This document shows, piece by piece, positions 56,459 to 64,000 of a stretch of 64,000 nt of DNA. This stretch comes from Roseibium alexandrii DFL-11. GTDB taxonomy: Bacteria > Pseudomonadota > Alphaproteobacteria > Rhizobiales > Stappiaceae. The notes under the pieces are model-generated. The model saw only the letters and a list, made by a program, of their open reading frames with translations. It was not told the origin of the DNA and made no database searches. The position numbers were made by a program, and so were the translations under genes. The stretch's first letter is position 1. Each line of letters opens with the position of its first letter. The DNA is taken from NCBI RefSeq assembly GCF_000158095.2, contig NZ_CM011002.1, positions 62,001-126,000 on the forward strand. The letters are read 5' to 3'.

Positions 56459-57540
56459 TAGACAGATACCTTTCTGATCCATTGGTCCACTGCGACTGCA
56501 GCAATGATTAAGAGGCCGATCAAGAGATAGGTCCATTGAGCATCTGCCCCGAGCAGCCGCAGCCCAAGTGTGAAGACGCCGACGATCAAGGCACCGAACA
56601 GGGTTCCAAGGATCGATCCCCGCCCGCCGAACAGCGAGATCCCTCCGATCACCACGGCAGTGATGGACTCAATATTGGCAAGCTGACCGGTTGTCGGTGA
56701 GACGGAACCAATCCGCCCGATCATCGCCCAGCCGGCAAAGGCGCAGATCAGTCCTGAGAGCATGTAGACTGAAATCTGAACGCGTTTAACCTTTACCCCT
56801 GACAACTGCGCCGCTTCGGGGTCATCACCAATCGCATAGACATGACGGCCCCAGGCGGTTTGGCGCAGAACGTACGCCAACACCAGAACAAGCAGAACCA
56901 TGAAGATCACGCCGTAGGTGAAAATTGCTCCGCCAATCGCAACCTTGTTGCCGAAAAACTGGAGCAGGGGGGCCTGCTCTGAGATGTCCTGGGATCGAAT
57001 GGTTTCATTCGCGGAATAGAGGAAATTGGTCGCCAGAACGATCTGCCACATGCCGAGCGTCACGATGAAAGGCGGCAATTTGACGACGGCGACCAGAAAG
57101 CCATTGATGTAGCCGCAGATCGTTCCGCAGATAAGGCCTGCTGCAATAGCGACCTCAACGGGCAGTCCATAACGGAACGTGAATTGGCCCATGACCACGG
57201 ACGACAGAACCATGATCGCGCCGACCGACAGGTCGATACCGGCAGTGAGGATCACGATGCTCTGAGCCGCTGCCACAATACCGACGATCTGAACCTGTTG
57301 AAGGATCAGCGTCATGGCGAAAGGGGAGAAGAATTTTGAGCCCAATAAAAGCCCGAATATCAGAACGGACAAGAGCAGCACGATGAGCGGCACCAGGGAC
57401 GGCGTCTGATGCAGCGTGTGCTGGATCTTTTGCCCAATACTCTGGTGGTGATCGTCGAACTCTGCGACGGATTGCGGGCCCTGTGATGCTGCAGCTTCGA
57501 ATTCTGCAGGGCCGCGGTCCGTCTTGGTCTCTGAGGTCAT
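56458..57540 (-). CDS. frcC: Fructose ABC transporter permease FrcC
   Basis: 360 residues, about ten membrane segments of the RbsC/FrcC type. Characteristic are SIVILTAGIDLSVGAIMVLS, LICGTICGYINGFLVA, and the cytoplasmic GTLFGALIVGVFTLGLRLLG. The hydrophilic N-terminal 45 residues are longer than usual. Dimer in the inner membrane with FrcA and FrcB. Confidence 0.94.
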   Translation of the reverse strand: MTSETKTDRGPAEFEAAASQGPQSVAEFDDHHQSIGQKIQHTLHQTPSLVPLIVLLLSVLIFGLLLGSKFFSPFAMTLILQQVQIVGIVAAAQSIVILTAGIDLSVGAIMVLSSVVMGQFTFRYGLPVEVAIAAGLICGTICGYINGFLVAVVKLPPFIVTLGMWQIVLATNFLYSANETIRSQDISEQAPLLQFFGNKVAIGGAIFTYGVIFMVLLVLVLAYVLRQTAWGRHVYAIGDDPEAAQLSGVKVKRVQISVYMLSGLICAFAGWAMIGRIGSVSPTTGQLANIESITAVVIGGISLFGGRGSILGTLFGALIVGVFTLGLRLLGADAQWTYLLIGLLIIAAVAVDQWIRKVSV

Positions 57541-57567
57541 GCCCGTTTCCCTCTATGCGCCGGTTTT

Positions 57568-57596
57568 AAAAGGGGCAAGGCCAGCTTGCCCCTTTT
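57568..57596 (-). terminator. frcB-frcC intercistronic attenuator hairpin
   Basis: AAAAGGGGCAAG (57568-57579), GCCAG, CTTGCCCCTTTT (57585-57596): a perfect 12-bp stem with T-rich tail on the minus strand, between frcB and frcC. Such hairpins let the binding protein be made in excess of the membrane parts. Confidence 0.85.
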
Positions 57597-57619
57597 GCTT
57601 CAGTCTTATCCTTGCAGGA

Positions 57620-58636
57620 TTAGCCCCAGCAAAGGTTGGTGCCTTCGGTGGTATCTATGGACTCGACGCCATCTACAGGCTTGTCTGTGACGAGCGCTAC
57701 ACCGGTGTCAAAGAACTCCTTGCCCGGGGTCGGCTCCGGCTTGTTGCCGTTGTCTGCCCATTCCTTGATGGCTTCGATTCCAAGAGACGCCATGAGAAGC
57801 GGATATTGCTGGGAGGTCGCGCCAATGACGCCGTCCTTGACGTTTTGGACGCCTGGGCAACCGCCGTCGACAGAGACGATCAGAACGTCGTTTTCCCGGC
57901 CAATCGACTTGAGAGCCTCATAGGCGCCGGCTGCAGCTGGCTCGTTGATCGTGTAAACAACGTTGATCATTGGGTCCTTGGCAAGCAGGTTCTCCATGGC
58001 GCGGCGGCCACCTTCCTCGTTGCCTGCCGTCACATCATTGCCGACGATCCGCGGATCAGTCTCATCGCCCCACTTGTTCGGGTCGCCAAGATCGATGCCA
58101 AAGCCCTGCAGGAAGCCTTGGTCGCGCAAGACGCCGACGGTCGGCTGGCTAATGCCGAGGTCGAGCATTGCGATTTTGGCATTTGCGGCCTCATCACCAA
58201 GCGAACCGGCTGCCCATTTGCCGATCAGTTCCCCGGCCAGGAAGTTGTCAGTTGCAAATGTGGCATCGGCTGCGTCGATCGGGCTGAGCGGTGTGTCGAG
58301 TGCGATAACCAGAAGCCCATTGTCGCGCGCTTGTTTGACTGCCGGTACGATTGAAGATGTGTCGGATGCCGTCAGCAGAATGCCCTTGGCGCCATCTGCG
58401 ATACAGGTTTCAATCGCTGCGACCTGTGTCTCATGGTCGCCATCGACCTTGCCAGCGAAAGACTTCAGTTCAATGCCAAGTTCTTCGGCTTTTGCCGTCG
58501 CGCCTTCTTTCATCTTGACGAAAAACGGGTTGGTGTCCGTTTTGGTGATCAGGCAGGCGGACAGGTCAGCCGCCATGGCCGGTGTCGCTGCCATTGCGGC
58601 AAGAACGGAACCAGTCGCGAGTAGTTTGCGGATCAT
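57620..58636 (-). CDS. frcB: Fructose ABC transporter substrate-binding protein FrcB
   Basis: 338 residues from the ATG at 58636 with GAGGAAA upstream (the frame extends back into frcR without a good site). A signal peptide ([22 protein letters not shown]) precedes a periplasmic type-I sugar-binding fold: [55 protein letters not shown] and [18 protein letters not shown]. Binds fructose, and perhaps ribose or mannose. Confidence 0.93.
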   Translation of the reverse strand: MIRKLLATGSVLAAMAATPAMAADLSACLITKTDTNPFFVKMKEGATAKAEELGIELKSFAGKVDGDHETQVAAIETCIADGAKGILLTASDTSSIVPAVKQARDNGLLVIALDTPLSPIDAADATFATDNFLAGELIGKWAAGSLGDEAANAKIAMLDLGISQPTVGVLRDQGFLQGFGIDLGDPNKWGDETDPRIVGNDVTAGNEEGGRRAMENLLAKDPMINVVYTINEPAAAGAYEALKSIGRENDVLIVSVDGGCPGVQNVKDGVIGATSQQYPLLMASLGIEAIKEWADNGNKPEPTPGKEFFDTGVALVTDKPVDGVESIDTTEGTNLCWG

Positions 58637-58661
58637 TGTATATTTCCTCCCTGGCCTGTTT

Positions 58662-59981
58662 CTAAAGACGGTTGGGTGTGGCCAGATGTGACCCCAACCG
58701 TGCTGCCCGCGCCGGAAAACCGGCACGGTCTTCGCTCCGGCCAGATCCGGCAGGTCCAAGCGACCTGCCTCCGGTAAGGATCGCTGTCCGGGGCGAGAAG
58801 TTGAAAAATTGTGGCAGGCTGGCCGCGCCGACGGCACCGGCATCCTGTCCGAAGCTGCCGGTTGCCATCTGAGGCGAGGTCCTGCTCTCCGGTGCTGCAT
58901 CTGCAACAGCTGACGCCATCGCTTCTGCAAAGCTGGTGTTGAAATCATTCCCAAGGTCGCTGTCCAAAACGACCAGAGGCATGTCCAGGATCGCGAAGGC
59001 TGAGCGGAGCGCTACGGCGAGTGCGCTGACACAGTCTTCTGTCCATTCGCGCGCCTTGTCGTCCGCTTCCTCGATGGCCTGCCGCAGATCGGTGCGGCTC
59101 AGTTCAGAAAAGTTGTCCGGTGACATATGCCGGGCGAGGGCAACCAGGCTAGCTCTTGCCAGGAGCAAGTCCCATTCCTGACGTGGGGCGTTGGCGGTGG
59201 GCAATTTGCTCGGCGGGACCGGGATCATCGCAACGTCACCAGAATTGCCGGAAACACCGCGAACGACATCACCGTTCATCACCAAACCGCCGCCAATTGC
59301 GGGTCCCAGGAACAGATAGAGAAAGTTGTCGTTCTGACGCCCAACACCATAAAAAAGCTCAGCGACAGCTGCCGCCGTGCCGTCGTTTTCACTGAAGACC
59401 GGAAGACCGGTTTCTTCTTCAAGGGCGCTCGCGAGATCGTATTTTTCCCAGTCCTTGAAATGTGCCTCCGGCAAGCCGAGTTCATGGAGCCATGCGCCGA
59501 GATTAAAGGGTTGAGCGAGCCCGATGCCGGTGATGCGGTCTTGTTCTCCTTCGCTCAGATTTTCCCGCAACTGTTCCAGGTCATCAGTCAGGATCGTAAG
59601 CGCTTTCGCGGGCTCCGGCAGGATCATCTCATGCGTCCGTCGGTTGATGATCTGACCGGAAAAATCCATCAGTACCGTTTCCAGGCTGGTTCGGTCCAAA
59701 CGAACGCCAAAGGAAAATGCGCCCCGCGGTGCGAGTTTCAGGATTGTTGCGGGCTGACCGCGGCTGCCATCATGGCGTTTGCCAGCTTCCACGATCAGGC
59801 CCTCTTCGATGAGGGTCTGGATGATCGCGCCAATGGCCGCGTTCGTCAGTTGCACAGCCCGGGCGAGTTCGGCCTTCGAGGCTTCTCCCGCGCGCCGCAA
59901 TATCTGTAAGACGATCCGCTCGTTATAGCGTCTCAGCTGGACAGAATTCGAGCCGCGGCCGCTTTTCCGGATTTCATCCAT
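58662..59981 (-). CDS. frcR: ROK-family regulator FrcR
   Basis: 439 residues. A winged helix-turn-helix (residues 20-70: [39 protein letters not shown]) is followed by a ROK sugar-kinase-like domain ([20 protein letters not shown] and [17 protein letters not shown], the phosphate-binding Asp and Gly). Lacks the usual C-x-C zinc loop as far as I can see. It is 25 bases before frcB and probably represses the frc operon until fructose is present. The C-terminal region is Gly/Arg-rich, longer than typical. Confidence 0.9.
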   Translation of the reverse strand: MDEIRKSGRGSNSVQLRRYNERIVLQILRRAGEASKAELARAVQLTNAAIGAIIQTLIEEGLIVEAGKRHDGSRGQPATILKLAPRGAFSFGVRLDRTSLETVLMDFSGQIINRRTHEMILPEPAKALTILTDDLEQLRENLSEGEQDRITGIGLAQPFNLGAWLHELGLPEAHFKDWEKYDLASALEEETGLPVFSENDGTAAAVAELFYGVGRQNDNFLYLFLGPAIGGGLVMNGDVVRGVSGNSGDVAMIPVPPSKLPTANAPRQEWDLLLARASLVALARHMSPDNFSELSRTDLRQAIEEADDKAREWTEDCVSALAVALRSAFAILDMPLVVLDSDLGNDFNTSFAEAMASAVADAAPESRTSPQMATGSFGQDAGAVGAASLPQFFNFSPRTAILTGGRSLGPAGSGRSEDRAGFPARAARLGSHLATPNRL

Positions 59982-60362
59982 TGGCCTCCTCCCTCGGTCA
60001 TTCCGGGTCCGCTTTCACTGCGAGACCATAATTATTTATTTTGGAAAAATTATTCTCGTCATTCGGGAAACTGTCAATTCGATTTCCGTGCTGCGCCGCA
60101 GCGTTTCGTTGCTGTCCTGCGGTAGGTGATTGAGTTTTCGATAATTATTAAATTTGATTTAGTTAATCAAAAATACTGTTGAAGATCAAATTCGGAATAA
60201 TGCGCTCGATTTGGATAGAGGTTGGGGCTCGATTACCCTCCAACAGGGGATGAGAAACTGCAGGCAGAAATCTGCCACGTGGAAAATACCGATGGGGGCT
60301 TTCTGATCCGGGCCGCTGAACGCTAAGGTCCGCTTCTAGAACAAGAACAGGAGATCCGAACC
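59982..60362. promoter_or_regulatory. AT-rich frcR-ade divergent promoter region
   Basis: 381 bases. Near 60020-60055 is AATAATTTTTCCAAAATAA read on the minus strand, a direct and inverted AT-rich pattern, and near 60140-60165 ATAATTATTAAATTTGATTT. These are candidate FrcR operators for the frc operon. No gene or riboswitch recognised. Confidence 0.45.
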
Positions 60363-62084
60363 ATGCCGCACCGCCACGACGAGAGCTTTTTGGACAAGGC
60401 CATAGCCGCGGGTGCGGGGGAGATTGCAGCGGATCTGGTCATAAAGAACGTCCAGATGTTCAGCGTCGTCGATGGGTCCACTGTGACGACGGATATTGCC
60501 ATTGTCGGCGATCGCATCGTTGGGACGCATGACACCTATAGGGCGGAAAACACCATCGATGGAACTGGCCTCACAGCGGTGCCCGGGTTCATCGACACGC
60601 ATCTCCATGTCGAGTCTTCGCTGGTAACTCCCTTTGAATTCGATCGTTGTGTCCTGCCACACGGGGTCACAACAGCTATCTGCGATCCGCATGAGATTGC
60701 CAACGTACTGGGTGTGGAGGGCATTCGCTACTTTTTGGACAGTTCGTTGCAGACCGTCATGGATTTGAAGGTAAACCTGTCGTCCTGCGTTCCGGCGACC
60801 GCGTTCGAGACAGCCGGCGCCTGTCTGGAGATAGAGGATCTTCTGCCGTTTAAAGATCACTCCAGCGTCATTGGTCTTGCGGAGTTCATGAATTTTCCAG
60901 GTGTTCTGGCGCGTGATCCGAAGGTGCTTGCCAAGCTCGCAGCTTTCCAGGATGGACATATTGACGGTCATGCGCCTTTGCTTGGTGGCAAACCGCTCAA
61001 TGGCTATCTGGCAGCTGGCATCCGAACAGATCATGAGGCAACGTCAGCTGAAGAAGCGCTGGAAAAGCTCTCCAAGGGCATGGCTGTGCTGATGCGTGAG
61101 GGGTCGGTTTGCAAGGACCTCGATGCGTTGGCGCCCATTCTGACGTCCGATACCTCTGCTTTTGTTGCGCTCTGCACCGATGATCGCAATCCGCTGGATA
61201 TTGCCGAGGAGGGGCATCTGGACAGCATGATCCGGCGGTTGATTGCCAAGGGGATCCGGCCGCTCGACGTCTATCGCGCTGCAAGCTGGTCCGCGGCGAA
61301 TGCCTTTGGCCTGAAAGACAGAGGCGTATTGGCTCCCGGAAAACGCGCCGACATCGCACTTTTGAGCGATTTCGAAGACTGCCGTGTTGAAACCGCGATC
61401 TGTGGCGGTGTTGTCGCCGATGATGCCGCCTTCGCGACCCGCAGCATTGTCGCGCCTGTCGGGCTTGATAGTGTCAAGGCGGATGAGGTCAGTGCGGCAT
61501 CGTTCAACATTCCAGCCCGCAACAGCGAAGCCGATGTGATTGGTGTCATCCCCGGCAAAATCATTACGGAACATCTGAAACGCACTCTACCGGCAAATGG
61601 CGGAAAGACCCTTGTGGATTTTGAACAAGACGTTCTGAAGGTCGCAGTTGTTGAACGGCACAAAGGCACCGGCAATATTGGCCTTGGGTTCGTCCACGGC
61701 TTCGGAATGACACAAGGAGCTATTGCTTCATCGGTTGGCCATGACAGTCACAACATCTGTGTTGTCGGCGCCGATGAAGCGGCGATGGCCTACGCAGTCA
61801 ACAGGGTGATTGCAATGAAGGGCGGGTTTGCGGTTGCCGGCCAGGACGGCGTGAAAGCCGAGCTGGCTCTGCCGCTAGCTGGTCTCATGAGCCTGGAGCC
61901 GTTCGAAACGGTGCGTCATGATTTGGAAGACCTTCGACATGCCGCAAAGTCGCTTGGATGCACACTGGCAGAACCGTTTCTTCAAGTGGCGTTTCTGCCG
62001 CTGCCGGTTATTCCGCATCTCAAGATCACTGATTTCGGTATGTTCGATGTCAACAAATTTGAACTGGTTGATCAGGGGTCGTAG
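60363..62084 (+). CDS. ade: Adenine deaminase
   Basis: 573 residues. Deaminates adenine to hypoxanthine. [20 protein letters not shown] carries the metal histidines (HLHVESS), [11 protein letters not shown] and [19 protein letters not shown] the further catalytic residues, and [26 protein letters not shown] the C-terminal domain typical of the COG1001 family. Opens with a clear GAACCATG-type start. Divergent from the sugar regulator; probably a single gene. Confidence 0.94.
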   Translation: MPHRHDESFLDKAIAAGAGEIAADLVIKNVQMFSVVDGSTVTTDIAIVGDRIVGTHDTYRAENTIDGTGLTAVPGFIDTHLHVESSLVTPFEFDRCVLPHGVTTAICDPHEIANVLGVEGIRYFLDSSLQTVMDLKVNLSSCVPATAFETAGACLEIEDLLPFKDHSSVIGLAEFMNFPGVLARDPKVLAKLAAFQDGHIDGHAPLLGGKPLNGYLAAGIRTDHEATSAEEALEKLSKGMAVLMREGSVCKDLDALAPILTSDTSAFVALCTDDRNPLDIAEEGHLDSMIRRLIAKGIRPLDVYRAASWSAANAFGLKDRGVLAPGKRADIALLSDFEDCRVETAICGGVVADDAAFATRSIVAPVGLDSVKADEVSAASFNIPARNSEADVIGVIPGKIITEHLKRTLPANGGKTLVDFEQDVLKVAVVERHKGTGNIGLGFVHGFGMTQGAIASSVGHDSHNICVVGADEAAMAYAVNRVIAMKGGFAVAGQDGVKAELALPLAGLMSLEPFETVRHDLEDLRHAAKSLGCTLAEPFLQVAFLPLPVIPHLKITDFGMFDVNKFELVDQGS

Positions 62085-62096
62085 TGGTTTCGCTCG

Positions 62097-62642
62097 TCAG
62101 TAGTGGCGCATGGTTTTCCGGAACCTGATCCAAGACACAAAGGCTTCGACCAGCAGCCAAAAGGTAATCATCGCGGCGATCAGGGAGCCCATCATGATCT
62201 TGGCGTCTAAGGCAAAGTCGGCAAGATGAACGCGCGGGTGAGCGATCCGCGGATTGAGCGGCAAGTAGATGATGTCGATTGCTTTGCCTGCCTGGCCGAC
62301 TGTGCTGCCGGGCGGCCGTTTGAAAGAGACGTATTCAAACGCTCCGCTTCCCGGCTGAAATTCAATCAGCAAGCTGTCTCCCGTCACCCAAGTCTGGCGA
62401 TTTTTCAAATAGTTGCGCGGGCTCTTTCGGGCGAGGTCCCGCATCTCATTCGGATCGGTCGAGGGCTTGCTGATCTGCACAACGGTCCCGGTCGCAGTTT
62501 CACCGAATTTGCTGAGTAGCCAGTATTTGAGGGCGCTGTCGAAGTGGAGACCTATCGAGAAGATCACCGCAACGGCAACGAAAAACAAAATGACAATGTT
62601 CAAAGCGCGGCTATCATCCGCCGCCTCTTTGGGATTAAACAT
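62097..62642 (-). CDS. DUF3592 membrane protein
   Basis: 181 residues. A membrane segment near the N-terminus (LNIVILFFVAVAVIFSIGL), a soluble domain of about 100 residues (TATGTVVQI, FEYVSFKRPPGSTVGQAGKA, YLPLNPRIAHPRV) and a second segment near the C-terminus (MGSLIAAMITFWLLVEAFV). This is the DUF3592 architecture, role unknown. Convergent with ade with only 12 bases between them. Confidence 0.78.
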   Translation of the reverse strand: MFNPKEAADDSRALNIVILFFVAVAVIFSIGLHFDSALKYWLLSKFGETATGTVVQISKPSTDPNEMRDLARKSPRNYLKNRQTWVTGDSLLIEFQPGSGAFEYVSFKRPPGSTVGQAGKAIDIIYLPLNPRIAHPRVHLADFALDAKIMMGSLIAAMITFWLLVEAFVSWIRFRKTMRHY

Positions 62643-62849
62643 GACCTTTCAATTTCTGCATTCAGGCAAAAGGCTGCCCCGATTAAAGCATTGGGCGTTT
62701 TGGTGAAAACGCCCAATGATGCTCGACCACTGTAAGACCGATCAGCTTTAGGTGTGAAATCGATCCCGATTTAACGCCCGCTGATCTAGCAGCTTAGTTC
62801 GAGTTTTTGCAAAGTCCAAAATGAATTCGACACCGCCCAGGAACCCGGC

Positions 62850-64000
62850 ATGCTTTTAACTTTCGCGGTCTCCGGTTACCGCTCTTTACGGGATCTCATT
62901 TTGCCGCTCGACCGGATCACCTTGATCACGGGTGCCAACGGCAGCGGCAAATCCAGCCTATACCGCTCGATCCGGCTCTTGGCTGAAGTGGCGCAGGGAC
63001 GGGCGATTGCATCGCTCGCCTCTGAGGGGGGCTTGAATTCAACCCTTTGGGCTGGCCCGGAAACCGTGTCGCGCGCCATGAAGCGCGGTGAGGTGCCGGT
63101 GCAAGGCACGGTTCGAAAGGGCACTGTTGCGCTGAAACTGGGGTTTGCGGACGAAGATTACGGCTACGCGATCGACCTTGGACTGCCTGCTGATGCCGGC
63201 CGCTCTTATTTCTCAATGGATCCTGAGATCAAGTGCGAAGCCCTTTGGGCGGGAGAGGCGTTGTCACGGTCGAACGAGATTGCCGGGCGCAACGGGCCGT
63301 CGGTCCGGGTCTTGAACCAACAAGGGCAACGACTGCCGGTGGTCCAAAACCTGGCGCGGTTTGACAGCATGATGACCCATGCCGCCGATCCAAAAGACGG
63401 CCTGGAGCTCCTGGTGCTCAGGGAACGGATGCGCGCATGGCGGTTCTATGATCATCTGCGCACCGACCGGGAGGCACCGGCCAGGTTTCCGAAAATCGGG
63501 ACCCGCACGCCAGCACTTTCTGCCGACGGCGCAGATCTTGCTGCCGCCCTTCAAACCATTCTGGAGATTGGCGATGAAGTCGTTTTAGCTGATGCAATTG
63601 ACGATGCCTTTCCCGGAGCCGAGATCGAAATCACCGTCAACGAGGGCTATTTTGAGTTGCTAATGCGCCAAAAAGGGCTTCTGAGATCTCTTCGAGCGGC
63701 TGAGCTTTCTGACGGCACGTTGCGGTATCTGCTTTTGACGGCTGCGCTCTTGTCTCCGCGCCCGGCGCCATTGATCGTTTTGAACGAGCCGGAAACCAGC
63801 TTGCATCCCTCACTCTTGGAACCGCTCGCGCGCTTGATTTCGAAAGCGGCGGAAAAAACCCAGGTGCTGGTTGTCTCGCATGCGGAACCTTTGGTGAATG
63901 CTCTTGCCGGAGAGCGGGGGTGCCTGCACCATCATCTCCACAAGGAGCTAGGAGAGACGCAAGTAGCCGATGCGGAACCGCCCCGCTGGCGCTGGCCAAG
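62850..64000 (+). CDS. AAA family ATPase (COG4637-like), 3' end outside window
   Basis: At least 383 residues, open to the window edge. RITLITGANGSGKSSLYRSI (near residue 30) is Walker A of the SMC/RecF-like group, and SDGTLRYLLLTAALL and LIVLNEPETSLHPSL the signature and Walker B, with Asn in place of the first acid, as in COG4637 proteins. Function unknown; such ATPases occur in repair and defence. It is not in the usual set of closed frames because it has no stop inside the window. Confidence 0.82.
   Translation, partial: MLLTFAVSGYRSLRDLILPLDRITLITGANGSGKSSLYRSIRLLAEVAQGRAIASLASEGGLNSTLWAGPETVSRAMKRGEVPVQGTVRKGTVALKLGFADEDYGYAIDLGLPADAGRSYFSMDPEIKCEALWAGEALSRSNEIAGRNGPSVRVLNQQGQRLPVVQNLARFDSMMTHAADPKDGLELLVLRERMRAWRFYDHLRTDREAPARFPKIGTRTPALSADGADLAAALQTILEIGDEVVLADAIDDAFPGAEIEITVNEGYFELLMRQKGLLRSLRAAELSDGTLRYLLLTAALLSPRPAPLIVLNEPETSLHPSLLEPLARLISKAAEKTQVLVVSHAEPLVNALAGERGCLHHHLHKELGETQVADAEPPRWRWP

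Noticed and set aside
57524..58354. Rightward 276-residue open frame
   Set aside because: Antisense to frcB and the frcB-frcC gap.
59127..59909. Rightward 260-residue open frame
   Set aside because: Antisense to frcR.
60180..60362. Purine or guanidine riboswitch ahead of ade
   Set aside because: I found none of the conserved core bases of these classes.

Overview
The window comes from the chromosome of an alphaproteobacterium, most likely a marine Roseibium/Labrenzia-type member of the Stappiaceae or a close Rhizobiales relative. The reasons are the protein style, an frcRBCAK fructose operon of Sinorhizobium type, an Entner-Doudoroff zwf-edd-eda block, an R-body (RebB) cluster and an ilvB leader peptide. 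The family-level placement is inference; no rRNA is present.

Layout. 1-5.9 kb: the end of a class II aldolase gene and a TauD/butyrobetaine-type dioxygenase, a divergent LysR regulator, a LysE exporter, an HD hydrolase overlapping pdxJ, and an EamA transporter. 5.9-8.6 kb: two tandem, unrecognised repeat-rich paralogues. 8.9-10.8 kb: a zinc-responsive pair (COG0523 GTPase plus DUF1826) behind a good Zur box. 10.8-17.3 kb: a dehydrogenase/DUF4166 fusion, a DCC protein, serA and a PAS-GGDEF-EAL protein. 17.3-20 kb: ilvB-ilvH behind a classical attenuator whose 17-residue leader peptide is rich in Leu, Ile and Val codons.

20.4-33.3 kb: a genomic island of about 12.9 kb in the 3' half of tRNA-Lys(CTT), bounded by 45-bp direct repeats that start exactly at the anticodon loop. 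It carries a tyrosine integrase, an AlpA-like regulator, a RepL-like winged-helix protein and cargo. The cargo includes an HNH nuclease fused to a MazG-like pyrophosphohydrolase, a PD-(D/E)XK plus DUF2075 nuclease-helicase, an operon of a DGQHR/ParB-like protein with a HEPN-like protein, and secreted DUF5648 and KTSC proteins. This is the strongest place to look for an undescribed defence system.

33.4-45.8 kb: a flavodoxin, an LLM oxidoreductase and a PAS-like protein. Next comes an R-body locus (sigma factor, three short RebB homologues and four companion proteins, one with a C10 tract and a hexanucleotide repeat). It is followed by trhO, two secreted repeat proteins, an SMP-30 lactonase, and an Lrp regulator divergent from ald. 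45.8-50.5 kb: three tandem glycine-zipper lipoproteins, pgi, a delta-class carbonic-anhydrase-like protein and a PilZ protein.

50.5-60 kb: a sugar block on the minus strand, frcR-frcB-frcC-frcA-frcK then zwf and edd-eda. A palindrome TTAAATCGATTTAA, perfect or one base off, precedes zwf, edd and also pgi. Together these genes import fructose, phosphorylate it, isomerise it and feed it through the Entner-Doudoroff route as one co-regulated set. 60-64 kb: adenine deaminase, a DUF3592 membrane protein and the start of an AAA ATPase running off the window.
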